From positions 1 to 64,000 of the forward strand of contig NW_003314280.1 of assembly GCF_000143415.4 (NCBI RefSeq): a stretch of DNA of 64,000 nt, written 5' to 3'. Below are positions 19,437 to 31,686 of this stretch, piece after piece (position 1 is the stretch's first letter; every line of letters begins with the position of its first letter). This DNA comes from Selaginella moellendorffii. Taxonomy: Eukaryota; Streptophyta; Lycopodiopsida; Selaginellales; Selaginellaceae. A model generated the notes under the pieces. The model was not told the origin of the DNA. It made no database searches and was given only the letters and a program-made list of their open reading frames with translations. The position numbers and the translations under genes are program-made.

Positions 19437-22400
19437 TTCTCCTCAGTTCTAGCGAAGGATAGAGGCGGATTGCTGGGAGATGGCAAGGGCAGGGCGTAAG
19501 CGAACCCAGGCGGAGACAGAACCTCCGCCAGAGCTGGAGCCTCCGGTCGAACAAGAGGCTATGGATGAGGAATCCTTGCATGAGGAGGACTCTAGTGAGG
19601 AAACTTCCAAACAGGAGTCCGGTGGCGAGGTTCGGTCGTCCAAGGCTCGATTGGACGTTCTAGAAGGTCAATTGGCGCAGACCAATGCCCTGCTGGAGAC
19701 TCTCGTACGCAAGCTAAAGCGTGACGAGAAACGAAAGAAAAGGCGAAAGACTGCGGATGCTGGCAGCGCAGAAGGTGCGGACCCTTCTGCAGGGACTGAG
19801 GCAAAACCAGACAAGGTCGAACAGACCGAAGTGGAATCAGTCCCTCAGGCAGTTCCCAAGTACAAACCAAAGCCCCCACCGGTGTTCAAGGGAGTGAACG
19901 ACTATAAGGTTGTGGAGGATTGGTTTTACGATATGGAGGACTACTTCCGAGCGTTACGGTTACCGAGCTCGGAGAAGGTCCCATGTGCAAAACCATACTT
20001 GGCAGATAATGCCAAGTCTTGGTGGAGAACAACGGAGGCCAACGAAGGACCGGTGGCCACCTGGGACATGATGAAGGCGAGGATCCGCGCGACATACGTT
20101 CCTCCGAATGCCACTCTGCATCTGAGAGATGAGCTGAGTAGGCTGAAGCAGACTGGAACCATCCAGGAATATGTGAATGGGTTCATGGCAAAGAGGATAC
20201 TTGTCACGGACATGGGGGATATGGATGCGTTCCATGCCTTTATATCAGGTTTGCAAACCTGGGCTCGCGGTGAGGTGATGCGCTGGAACCCGACCAACTA
20301 CAAGGAAGCGTTGGATGCGGCCATCAAGGTGCATTTCAACGATAACCTGCGAAAGGGGAACACGACGGGGTCGGGATCCACGTTTCACAAAGGGGCCAAA
20401 CCGAGGGGAACATATAGCAGGGGGAAATTCAAGAAGAGTTTCTCTAAGAATGAGTCCTCGGGATTTCGGAAAGGCAAATCCGGTGGCCAGCGAGCAAGTA
20501 CGTGGGGGAGTCAAGCGAAAAGAGACAAACCCACAGATAAGAAGGTCAAGTCATATAGCAGCGTGGGAAACAACGTATGCTATAACTGCGGTGAAGCGGG
20601 ACACTTTTCGAGGGAATGTCCCTACCCGAAGAAGGCCAGAGCCAATATGGCCATCAAGTCGGGCGAAGTCCAAAATGAGGTATGTGATCCAGTCCCTAAC
20701 TCAAAGTTACTCATTACACGAGCAACTTTGGTAGAGAGTCGTTCGCGACATCTACTAGCCCTCCGAGGGAAGCTCGGAGGTAGCTTTGTTAAGATCCTTA
20801 TTGACACGGGTGCTTCGGATAATTTTGTGGCTGCAGACATAGTCCGGCAAGCCGGACTAACGGTGCAGCGGCTAGGCGAACCAAGGACTATAGAGTTTGT
20901 TCAAGGTAGCCAAAGCACCGATGAGGTACTTCGACAAGCGAAAGTCGAAGTAGGGACTTGGAAGGTAGACATGGATTTCACCGTGTTGGACATGGCGGGA
21001 TTTGACGTGATCTTCGGAATGGATTGGTTCAATCGGTTCGTGGTAGCCCTACATGGACAAGGTAGGAACCTTGTGGTACTGGCGAATGCCCAAGGAAGAA
21101 GATCTAGGGTGGAAGCCCAGGATCTAAAGGTAGGGCAAAGCAAGGCCAAAGAATCCTGCTTAAACCTGGTGTCCACGAGAGGACAACTCACTAAAGGAAC
21201 TAAGGCAGCCTTTTTGTGCTTACTCTCGGTGAAGAGTGACAAAAAGACAAGAACGGAAGAAGTGCCTTTAGTGATCCAGCGGGTGTTGGACCAATTCCAG
21301 GATACCATGCCGGAGGAGCTACCGGCGGAGCTGCCCCCAGCACGACTGATAGAACATAAGATTGAGCTGGTCGAGGGTGCTGAGGCAGTGGTTCGTCCCC
21401 CTTATCGTTTGAACGAAAAAGAACTCAAGGAGCTCAAGTGCCAACTAGAGGAGTTGGTGGACAAAGGGTATGTTAGGTTGAGCAAGTCGCCGTATGGGGC
21501 GCCGGTGTTATTTGTGAAAAAGAAAGATGGATCTATGCGCATGTGCATAGACTACCGCTTGCTCAACAAGTATACAAAGAAGAACAAGTACCCTTTGCCA
21601 AGGATTGAGGACCTGTTCGATAGGTTGGGAAAGGCAAAATACTTCTCGAGGATTGACCTAAGGTCAGGATACTACCAGATCAGGGTAGCCGAGGAAGATG
21701 TCGAGAAGACAACCTGTCGAACGAGGTATGGGAGCTTTGAGTTTCTAGTGATGCCCTTCGGGCTATGTAATGCGCCGGCAACGTTTTCGGCGCTAATGAA
21801 CCACGTCTTTGTACCCTATCTGGATCACTTCGTGGTCGTCTATATTGACGACATCCTGATCTATAGCGAGACGCTAGAAGAGCATGCCGAACACTTGGCG
21901 AAGGTGTTTGAGAAACTAAGGGAACACAAGCTGTATGCTAAAGAGAGCAAATGTGACTTTGCTCAACAAGAGGTAAAGTTTCTCGGGCATGTGGTGGGCC
22001 AGGACGGGCTCAAGGTGGACCCGGAGAAGGTCCAAGCGATCCAGGAATGGGAGCGACCATCGAATGTAGATGAGTTGAGGGCGTTCCTGGGGCTATGCAA
22101 CTACTATCGAAAGTTTATTAGACACTATTCGAGAGTAGCCCTGCCCTTAACGGACCAAACAGGAAAAGGAAGATGGTATGGACAGCAGAATGCGAGGCGG
22201 CATTCGTCCACCTCAAAGGGAAGTTGAGGAAGGCTCCCGTATTGGCATTGCCAGACTTTGGTAAGGACTTTGAGGTAGAAACGGACGCTTCGGACTTTGC
22301 GTTGGGCGCAGTTCTAAAGCAAGACAACCATCCGGTAGCGTTCTTCTCGAAGAAGCTGGACAAGGCTCAACGGAAGTGGCCTGCCCATGAGAAGGAATTG

Positions 22401-23352
22401 TTTGCGGTGGTCAAGGCACTCAAGGAGTGGCGACACTACCTTGGGAGACACTTCAAGGTTTACACGGACAATGTGGCAACGAAACACTTCTTGTCACAGC
22501 CCGACCTAAGAGGGAAACAAGGTCGGTGGGCCAATGCCTTGGCCGAGTTTGATTGCGAAATTCTGTACAAGCCTGGAAAGAGCAACATCGTGGCGGATGC
22601 GCTAAGTCGAAAAGCGAGCTTGAAGTTGGCAATATCCAGCGCAACAGCAACCTTCTGGGACGATGTGCGAACAGCATATGAGAACGATGGTCTAGCACAA
22701 GAAGTGTTGCTGAGGAATCTAGAGGCGCGGGAAGCTCACCAGAGAGGTGAGCTGCCAACGGAAGAGAAAACGGGCTATGCGGAACGCAACGGACTCATTT
22801 ATTACAAGCAAACGAGGGTGTATGTTCCAGAAGGGGAACTAAGGAAGGTGGCCTTAGAAGAGTGTCATGACGGACCTCTTGCGGGACACGGCGGAGTGCC
22901 CAAGACGATGGGCTTACTCAAGAGGAAGTACCATTGGCCAGATATGGCTAAGGACGTCCAAGACTATGTAAAGACATGTCCAACATGTCAGCAGGTCAAA
23001 GCCGTGACTAAGGCTAGTGGGGGCTTGTTGCAAAGCATCCCAATTCCAGATCGCCCGTGGAAATGTCTTACGATGGACTTCATCACGGGACTACCCCCAA
23101 GCGAGGGGTTCGATGCGATATTTGTGGTGGTGGACCGATTTTCAAAGATGGCACATTTCATACCCACCACAACGGACGTGGATGCGGAAGGTGTGGCGAA
23201 GCTGTTCTTTGAACAAGTGGTTCGAGTTCGGGGAAGGCCGGAAGAGATTATCTCAGATCGAGATAAGATCTTCACTAGTAGGTTCTGGAGGACACTCCTA
23301 GAACAGTATCGCACCAAATTGAAATTCAGCACAGCCTATCACCCACAGACAG

Positions 23353-23399
23353 GTAATGGGTATTAAGTCAAGATTGATGGCACTAACACTTCTTGACAG
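23353..23399 (+). other. 47-bp intron in integrase, copy 1
   Basis: GTAATG...CTTGACAG. It carries an in-frame TAA and splits the conserved integrase motif after HPQT; splicing restores the GQTERV continuation in frame. Same position and length in copy 2. Confidence 0.85.
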
Positions 23400-23817
23400 A
23401 CGGACAAACGGAAAGGGTGAAAATGCAGCTGGAGGATTATTTGCGATGTTATGTCTCGGGAGACCAGACCGACTGGGTAAGTCATTTGGGACTTGCGGAA
23501 ATGTGTTATAACAACTCACCACACTCAAGCATCGGGGTGAGTCCATGGGAAGTCATCAATGGGCGAGCTATTGAAGGTCCTGTGGAACTCGGCGTGGCCG
23601 AGTATCATGGAGAGTTACCCGCAGTGGAGGCATTCACGGCGGAAAGACTCAACATTTGGAATCTAGTGAGGGATTCCTTGGAACGGGCTCAACAAAGGCA
23701 AACTAAGTACGCGAACCAAAAGCGTCGGGATGTGGAGTTCCAAGCTGGGGAGAAGGTGTGGCTGAACACCAAGAACCTCAGACTACCAAGCTGGATCAGC
23801 CGAAAGTTGACCCAAAG

Positions 23818-23869
23818 GTAAAGACGCATGTATTCCTGTAAATGAATTGATCTTGAGTTCCTTAAGCAG
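23818..23869 (+). other. 52-bp intron before chromodomain exon, copy 1
   Basis: GTAAAG...TTAAGCAG, between KLTQ and FAGPYEI in the integrase C-terminal part; phase 2, frame preserved on splicing. Also present in copy 2. Confidence 0.82.
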
Positions 23870-24251
23870 GTTCGCGGGGCCTTATGAAATTGAGGCACGA
23901 ATCGGTAAAGTGGCTTACCGACTCCGACTTCCTCGAGAGATGGGGAAGATGCACCCAGTGTTCCACGTGAACTTACTCAAGCCGTACTTTGAGGATCCGC
24001 TTCGCAAGGACCAAGTGAGACCTTTACCTGAGGTTATCCAAGGGGAAGAGGAATACGAAGTCGAGGCCATCCTCAATGCGCGCAAGAGCAAGCGACAAGG
24101 ACGCGAGGTGAGAGAGTTCCATGTGAAGTGGAAAGGATTTCCACACTGTGAAGCAACATGGGAACCGGAGGAGAACCTAGCGAACGCACGAGATCTAGTG
24201 GAGGAATTTCTGCAAGGCAGAACTTTATGTACTTATGCAAAATTCAATTAA

Positions 24252-24654
24252 AAATATCAATTTGCAAAGTTGAGCAAATGGCATATGTTGGGACCCGAAG
24301 GCGCGCCAAAGGTAAGCTAATTAGCATGGGTTGGATAGGTCGACCAGGCGTAGGGCACTACGCCCGACTCCCTGCAGGGATGTCGAATCCGTAGACGTAT
24401 TCTACGGAGGTTGGGTTCGAGTCCCAACCCCCTAGTAAAGCAAGGCTGGGTTCAAGTCCCGACCCTATACTAGGGCGTGGTGAGGTGAGGAATATAGGGA
24501 CACCTATATTCCGTTGTCATGGGCTCTTGGCCGGGGAGGCTAACTTAGGCACACCGCTAAGTGGGGGGATGCCCCCGGAGACATGGACAACAAGTCGTAG
24601 GATAAAATGAGACGTTCGATGTGGGCATCGAACTTCTTCTATGGGTGGTGGAGT
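24252..24654 (+). other. 3' untranslated internal segment, family A
   Basis: A non-coding segment of about 400 bp between the chromodomain stop and the next LTR. It holds a tRNA T-arm-like hairpin (GGTTGGGTTCGAGTCCCAACC, 24407-24427), then a second similar phrase (GGGTTCAAGTCCCGACCC). Next comes a GGCACACCGCTAAGTGG block, a short hairpin around GATGTGGGCATC, and a weak polypurine GGGTGGTGGAG just before the LTR. The last blocks are shared with family D. Confidence 0.6.
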
Positions 24655-25802
24655 TGTAAGGAACCGACTCCCCGAGATGTCGTAGGCTAAAGGAACCCCG
24701 AAAGCATGACCAAAATGACAAAGAGTTCATCGGATGGGACCAAGTTGAAGATCGAGTCCAAGACCGACTCTAGGACCGAGTTCGAGATAGAGTCCGGAAT
24801 CGAGTCCGAGACCGACTCGGGGACCGAGTTCGAGTCCGAGTTCGAGACCGAGTTCGAGACGGAGTCCGAGATCCGAAATCGGGTCCGAGACCGAGTCCGA
24901 GGTCGAGTCCGAGGTCGGGTCCGAGATCGGGTCCGAGATCGAGTCCGTGATCGAGTCCGAACCCGAATCCGAAGTCGGATCCGAAATCGGGTCCGAGATC
25001 GAGCCAGAGACTAAGTCCAAATACTAATACGGGTCAAGGGGTGAAAGCCCAAAGCGTGCGTCTCCCAGGGGGGGGGGGCTGCAGGGGGTTCCAAAAGTAT
25101 AGTAGGGATAGTGAGGTCCAGGAACCAGTTTTGAAGGGACTCTCCAGTTGGGCTTCCAAACCGACTTGAGGTTGGGACTGGGACCGAGGGGCCTTGGGTG
25201 GGAGTGAGCATGGACTTGGCTGGTGCCGGAGGGGCCATCCAAGGAAGTGCTCAAGAGCAGCTCCCACTCCCGAAAGGGAAACCGATTGCGGTGCTCCCGG
25301 CTCATGTGGAGTGGTGCCCCACTTGAGTACCATGCGGCTCATTGGTCCTCGCCCTTCCTAGGGGCTTGGGCCTTCCTTCGGGATGGAAGTGGGGGGCGAG
25401 AGGTACCCATACCGGGCCGCTATGCCACGGTGTTTCGCCTCGGCATCCCGAAGCAAGTGTTGCACTCAAGACTTGGGATTTAGAGGGTCCCATGATCAAG
25501 TCTTGTGGTACCAAGGGATGTTAGGAACCTGGAAGCTTGGTGTGCTTGGCTGCTTGTGCTTGCGGGGAGTGTAGCCGAACCTTAAGTCCAGTCTAACCCG
25601 GGGAGGGGGATTGGGAGTGATTTGGGAATCCGTGGAAGGATGGCTAACACTCCGTTGCTCGTGCAGTGAGTAGCTGAAACCAAGTAGGAGCTGGTACCAT
25701 AAGCGAGAACCTTGGCGAGGGAACTTAGCAAAAGCCAAGGCAGCGTTGGATGGATAGACGAGGTAAGCTGGCAAATTGGAAAGGAAAAATTTGTGGCTTA
25801 CA
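24655..25802 (+). repeat. Family A LTR 2 (1148 bp, shared)
   Basis: Differs from LTR 1 at only a few sites. It acts as the 3' LTR of copy 1 and the 5' LTR of copy 2. The primer site after it reads TGGTATTGGAGCC (25806-25818), one C-to-T change from copy 1. Confidence 0.92.
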
Positions 25803-28800
25803 ATTTGGTATTGGAGCCTCTTCCTCAGTTCTAGCGAAGGATAGAGGCGGATTGCTGGGAGATGGCAAGGGTTGGGCGTAAGCGAACCCAGGTGGAGACG
25901 GAACCTCCGCCAGAGCTGGAGCCTCCGGTCAAACAAGAGGCTATGGATGAGGAATCCTTGCATGAGGAGGACTCCAGTGAGGAAACTTCCAAACAGGAGT
26001 CCAATCGCGAGGTTCGGTCGTCCAAGGCTCGATTGGACATTCTAGAAGGTCAATTGGGGCAGACCAATGCCCTGCTGGAGACTCTCGTACGCAAGCTAAA
26101 GCGTGACGAGAAGCGGAAGAAAAGGCGAAAGACTGCGGATGCTGGCAGCGCAGAAGGTGCGGACCCTTCGGCAGGGACTGAAGCAAAACCAGACAAGGTC
26201 GAACAGACTGAAGTGGAATCAGTCTCTCAGGCAGTTCCCAAGTACAAACCAAAGCCCCCACCGGTCTTCAAGGGAGTGAATGACTATAAGGTGGTGGAGG
26301 ATTGGTTTTACGATATGGAGGACTACTTCCGAGTGTTGTGGTTACCAAGCTCGGAGAAGGTCCCATGTGCAAAACCATACTTGGCAGATAATGCCAAGTC
26401 TTGGTGGAGAACAACGGAGGCCAACGAAGGACCGGTGGTCACTTGGGACATGATGAAGGCGAGGATGCGCGCAACATATGTTCCTCCGAATGCCACTCTG
26501 CATCTGAGGGATGAACTGAGTAGGCTGAAGCAGACTGGAACCATCCAGGAATATGTGAATGGGTTCATGGCAAAGAGGATACTTGTCACAGACATGGGGG
26601 ATATGGATGCGTTCCATGCCTTCATATCAGGTTTGCAAACCTGGGCTCGCGGTGAGGTGATGCGCTGGAACCCGACCAACTACAAGGAAGCGTTGGATGC
26701 GGCCATCAAGGTGCATTTCAACGATAACCTGCGAAAGGGGAACACGACGGGGTCGGGATCCACGTTCAGCAAAGGGGCCAAACCAAGGGGAACATATAGC
26801 AGGGGGAAATTCAAGAAGAGTTTCTCTAAGAATGAGTCCTCTGGGTTCCGGAAAGGCAAATCCGGTGGCCAGCGAGCAAGTACGTGGGGGAGTCAAGCAA
26901 AAAGAGACAAACCCACGGATAAGAAGGTCAAGTCGTATAGCAGCGTGGGAAACAACGTATGCTACAACTGCGGTGAAGCGGGACACTTTTCGAGGGAATG
27001 TCCCTACCCGAAGAAGGCCAGAGTCAATATGGCCATCAAGTCGGGTGAAGTCCAAACTGAGGTATGTGATCCAGTCCTTAACTCAAAGTTGCTCATTACA
27101 CGAGCAACTTTGGTAGAGAGTCGTTCGCGACATCTACTAGCCCTCCGAGGGAAGCTCGGAGGTAGCTTTGTTAAAATCCTTATTGACACGGGTGCTTCGG
27201 ATAATTTTGTGGCTGCAGACATAGTCCGGCAAGCCGGACTAACGGTGCAGCGGCTAGGCGAACCAAGGACTATAGAGTTTGTTCAAGGTAGCCAAAGCAC
27301 CGATGAGGTACTTCGACAAGCGAGAGTTGAAGTAGGGACATGGAAAGTAGACATGGATTTCACCGTGTTGGACATGGCGGGATTTGACGTGATCTTCGGA
27401 ATGGATTGGTTCAATCGGTTCGTGGTAGCCCTGCATGGACAAGGTAGGAACCTTGTGGTACTGGCGAATGCCCAAGGAAGAAGATCTAGGGTGGAGGCCC
27501 AGGATCTAAAGGTAGGGCAAAGCAAGGCCAAAGAATCTTGCTTAAACCTGGTGTCCACGAGAGGACAACTCACTAAAGGAACTAAGGCAGCCTTTTTGTG
27601 CTTACTCTCGGTGAAGAGTGACAAAAAGACAGGAACGGAAGAAGTACCTTTAGTGATCCAGCGGGTGTTGGACCAATTCCAGGATACCATGCCGGAGGAG
27701 CTACCAGCGGGGTTACCCCCCGCACGACCGATAGAACATAAGATTGAGCTGGTCGAGGGTGCTGAGGCGGTGGTTCGTCCCCACTATCGTTTGAACAAAA
27801 AAGAACTCAAGGAGCTCAAGTGCCAACAAGAGGAGTTGGTGGGCAAAGGGTATGTTAGGTTGAGCAAGTCGCCGTATGGGGTGCCGGTATTATTTGTGAA
27901 AAAGAAAGATGGATCTATGCGCATGTGCATAGATTACCGATTGCTCAACAAGTATACCAAGAAGAACAAGTACCCTTTGCCAAGGATTGAGGACCTGTTC
28001 GATAGGTTGGGGAAGGCAAAATACTTCTCGAGGATTGACCTAAGGTCAGGATACTACCAGATCAGGGTAGCTGAGGAAGATGTCGAGAAGACAACCTGTC
28101 GAACGAGGTATGGGAGCTTTGAGTTTCTAGTGATGCCCTTTGGGCTGTGCAATGAGCCGGCAACGTTTTCGGCGTTGATGAACCACATCTTTGTACCCTA
28201 TCTGGATCACTTCGTGGTCGTCTATATTGACGACATCCTGATCTATAGCAAGACGCTAGAGGAGCATGCCGAACACTTGGCGAAGGTGTTTGAGAAACTA
28301 AGGGAACACAAACTGTATGCTAAAGAGAGCAAATGTGACTTTGCTCAACAAGAGGTAAAGTTTCTCGGGCATGTGGTGGGCCAGGACGGGCTCAAGGTGG
28401 ACCCGGAGAAGGTCCAAGCGATCCAGGAATGGGAGCGACCATCGAATGTACATGAGTTGAGGGCGTTCTTGGGGCTATGCAACTACTATCGAAAGTATAT
28501 CAGACACTATTCGAGAGTAGCTCTGCCCTTAACGGATGAAACGGGAAAAGGGAAGATGGTATGGACAGCGGAATGCGAGGCAGCATTCGTCCACCTCAAA
28601 GGGAAGTTGAGGAAGGCTCCGGTGTTGGCATTACCAGATTTTGGTAAGGACTTTGAGGTAGACACGGATGCTTCGGACTTTGCGTTGGGCGCAGTTTTGA
28701 AGCAAGACAACCATCCAGTAGCGTTCTTCTCGAAGAAGCTAGACAAGGCTCAACGGAAGTGGCCTGCCCACGAGAAGGAATTGTTTGCGGTGGTCAAGGC

Positions 28801-29735
28801 GCTCAAGGAGTGGTGACACTACCTTGGGAGACACTTCAAGGTTTACACGGACAATGTGGCAACGAAACACTTCTTGTCACAACCCGACCTGAGAGGGAAA
28901 CAAGGTCGGTGGGCCAATGCCTTGGCCGAGTTTGATTGTGAGATTCTGTACAAGCCTGGGAAGAGCAACATCGTGGCAGATGCGCTAAGTCGAAAAGCGA
29001 GCTTGAGGTTGGCGATCTCCAGCGCAACAGCAACCTTCTGGGACGATGTGCGGACAGCATATGAAAATGATGGTCTAGCACAAGAAGTGTTGTTGAGGAA
29101 TCTGGAGGCGCGGGAAGCTCACCAGAGAGGTGAGTTGCCAACGGAAGAGAAAACGGGCTATGCGGAACGCAACGGACTCATTTATTACAAGCAAACGAGG
29201 GTGTATGTTCCAGAAGGGGAACTAAGGAAGGTGGCCTTAGAAGAGTGTCATGATGGACCTCTTGCGGGACACGGCGGAGTGCCCAAGACGATGGGCTTAC
29301 TCAAGAGGAAGTACCATTGGCCAGATATGGCTAAGGACGTCCAAAACTATGTAAAGACATGTCCAACATGTCAGCAGGTCAAAGCCGTGACTAAGGCTAG
29401 TGGGGGCTTGTTGCAAAGCATCCCAATTCCAGATCGCCCGTGGAAATGTCTTACGATGGACTTCATCACGGGACTACCCCCAAGCGAGGGGTTCGATGCG
29501 ATATTCGTGGTGGTGGACCGATTTTCAAAGATGGCACATTTCATACCCACCACAATGGACGTGGATGCGGAAGGTGTGGCGAAGCTGTTCTTCGAACAAG
29601 TGGTTCGAGTGCGGGGAAGGCCGGAAGAGATTATCTCAGATCGAGATAAGATCTTCACTAGTAGGTTCTGGAAGACACTCCTAGAACAGTATTGCACCAA
29701 GTTGAAATTCAGCACAGCCTATCACCCACAGACAG

Positions 29736-29782
29736 GTAATGGGTATTAAGTCAAGATTGATGGCACTAACACTTCTTGACAG
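29736..29782 (+). other. 47-bp intron in integrase, copy 2
   Basis: GTAATG...CTTGACAG, same position as in copy 1 and identical in sequence as far as compared. Confidence 0.85.
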
Positions 29783-30200
29783 ACGAACAAACGGAAAGGG
29801 TGAATAGGCAGCTGGAGGATTATTTGCGATGCTATGTCTCGGGAGACCAGACCGACTGGGTAAGTCATTTGGGACTCGCGGAAATGTGTTATAACAACTC
29901 ACCACACTCGAGCATCGGGGTGAGTCCATGGGAAGTCATCAATGGGCGAGCTATTGAAGGTCCTGTGGAACTCGGCGTGGCCGAGTATCATGGAGAGTTA
30001 CCCGCAGTGGAGGCATTCACGGCGGAAAGACTCAACATTTGGAATCTAGTGAGGGATTCCTTGGAACGGGCTCAACAAAGGCAAACTAAGTACGCGAACC
30101 AAAAGCGTCGGGATGTGGAGTTCCAAGCTGGGGAGAAGGTGTGGCTGAACACCAAGAACCTCAGACTACCAAGTGGGATCAGCCGAAAGTTGACCCAAAG

Positions 30201-30252
30201 GTAAAGATGCATGTATTCCTGTAAATGAATTGATCTTGAGTTCCTTAAGCAG
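30201..30252 (+). other. 52-bp intron before chromodomain exon, copy 2
   Basis: GTAAAG...TTAAGCAG, same position as in copy 1, one base different. Confidence 0.82.
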
Positions 30253-31037
30253 GTTCGCGGGACCTTATGAAATTGAGGCACGAATCGGTAAAGTGGCTTA
30301 CCGACTCCGACTTCCTCGAGAGATGGGGAAGATGCACCCAGTGTTCCACGTGAACTTACTCAAGCCGTACTTTGAGGATCCGCTTCGCAAGGACCAAGTG
30401 AGACCTTTACCCGAGGTTATCCAAGGGGAAGAGGAATACGAAGTCGAGGCCATCCTCAATGCGCGCAAGAGCAAGCGACAAGGACGCGAGGTGAGAGAGT
30501 TCCATGTGAAGTGGAAAGGATTTCCACACTGCGAAGCAACATGGGAACCGGAGGAGAACCTAGCGAACGCGCGAGATCTAGTGGAGGAATTTCTGCAAGG
30601 CAGAACTCTATGTACTTATGCAAAAATCAATTAAAAATATCAATTTGCAAAATTGAGCAAGTGGCATATGTTGGGACCCGAAGGCGCGCCAAAGGTAAGC
30701 TAATTAGCATGGGTTGGATAGGTCGACCAGGCGTAGGGCACTACGCCCGACTGCCCGCGGGGATGTCGAATCCGTAGACGTATTCTACGGAGGTTGGGTT
30801 CGAGTCCCAACCCCCTAGTAAAGCAAGGCTGGGTTCAAGTCCCGACCCTATACTAGGGCGTGGTGAGGTGAGGAGTATAGGGACACCTATATTCCGTTGT
30901 CATGGGCTCTTGGCCGGGGAGGCTAACTTAGGCACACCGCTAAGTGGGTGGATGCCCCCGGAGACATGGTCAACAAGTCGTAGGATAAAATGAGACATTC
31001 GATGTGGGCATCGAACTTCTTCTATGGGTGGTGGAGT

Positions 31038-31686
31038 TGTAAGGAACCAACTCGCCGAGGTGTCGTAGGCTAAAGGAACCCCGAAAGCATGACCAAAATG
31101 ACAAAGAGTTCATCGGATGGGACCAAGTCGAGATCGAGTCCAAGACCGACTCTAGGACCGAGTTCGAGATAGAGTCCGGAATCGAGTCCGAGACCGACTC
31201 GGGGACCGAGTTCGAGTCCGAGTTCGAGACCGAGTTTGAGACGGAGTCCGAGATCCGAAATCGGGTCCGAGACCGAGTCCAAGGTCGAGTCCGAGGTCGG
31301 GTCCGAGATCGGGTCCGAGATCGAGTCCGTGATCGAGTCCGAACCCGAATCCGAAGTCGGATCCAAAATCGGGTCCGAGATCGAGCCAGAGACTAAGTCC
31401 AAATACTAATACGGGTCAAGGGGTGAAAGCCCAAAGCGTGCGTCTCCCAGGGAGGGGGGGGGGGGGCTGCAGGGGTTTCCAAAAGTATAGTAGGGATAGT
31501 GAGGTCCAGGAACCAGTTTTGAAGGGACTCTCCAGTTGGGCTTCCAAACCGACTTGAGGTTGGGACTGGGACCGAGGGGCCTTGGGTGGGAGTGAGCATG
31601 GACTTGGCTGGTGCCGGAGGGGCCATCCAAGGAAGTGCTCAAGAGCAGCTCCCACTCCCGAAAGGGAAACCAATTGCGGTGCTCCC
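31038..31686 (+). repeat. Family A LTR 3, truncated (649 of about 1150 bp)
   Basis: TGTAAGGAACC start, 12-mer tract at 31120-31385, G run at about 31455, then sequence identical to LTR 1 as far as GCGGTGCTCCC. The last 500 bp, including the CTTACA end, are missing. Confidence 0.88.

Larger units (their letters stand above)
19480..24251 (+). pseudogene. Gag-Pol polyprotein with chromodomain, family A copy 1
   Basis: Order of domains: coiled acidic N-terminus, retrotransposon gag domain (residues about 130-290), CCHC zinc knuckle ([14 protein letters not shown]), aspartic protease ([10 protein letters not shown]), reverse transcriptase ([15 protein letters not shown], catalytic YIDD), RNase H, integrase (HHCC finger, then D,D35E core with MDFITGLP and ISDRDKIFTS), and a chromodomain at the C-terminus (YEVEAIL, FHVKWKGF, TWEPEENL). 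Two short introns (23353-23399 and 23818-23869) interrupt the integrase part. One G is missing at about 22161-22170 relative to copy 2, which shifts the frame between RT and RNase H, so this copy is not functional as it stands. Confidence 0.92.
25862..30634 (+). pseudogene. Gag-Pol polyprotein with chromodomain, family A copy 2
   Basis: Same domain order as copy 1, with an unbroken gag-protease-RT-RNase H frame (984 codons, including YIDD and DTGASDNF) up to a TGA at 28814-28816. Copy 1 has CGA there, so a single C-to-T change stops the protein inside RNase H. The frame then continues through the integrase. Introns at 29736-29782 (47 bp) and 30201-30252 (52 bp) precede the chromodomain exon, which ends at 30634. 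Apart from this nonsense codon the copy looks close to intact. Confidence 0.92.
18274..31686 (+). mobile_element. Tandem chromodomain gypsy pair (family A), right LTR truncated
   Basis: Structure: LTR 18274-19420, internal 19421-24654, LTR 24655-25802, internal 25803-31037, LTR fragment 31038-31686. Two almost complete Ty3/gypsy elements share the middle LTR, the product expected from unequal recombination between LTRs. The array interrupts the transposase-like gene. The right LTR breaks off after GGTGCTCCC, and gene sequence resumes at once, so a deletion removed the LTR end, any target duplication and probably part of the gene. Confidence 0.88.

Noticed and set aside
24407-24430. tRNA gene
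   Set aside because: Only a T-arm-like hairpin is present; no acceptor, D-arm or anticodon arm could be placed.
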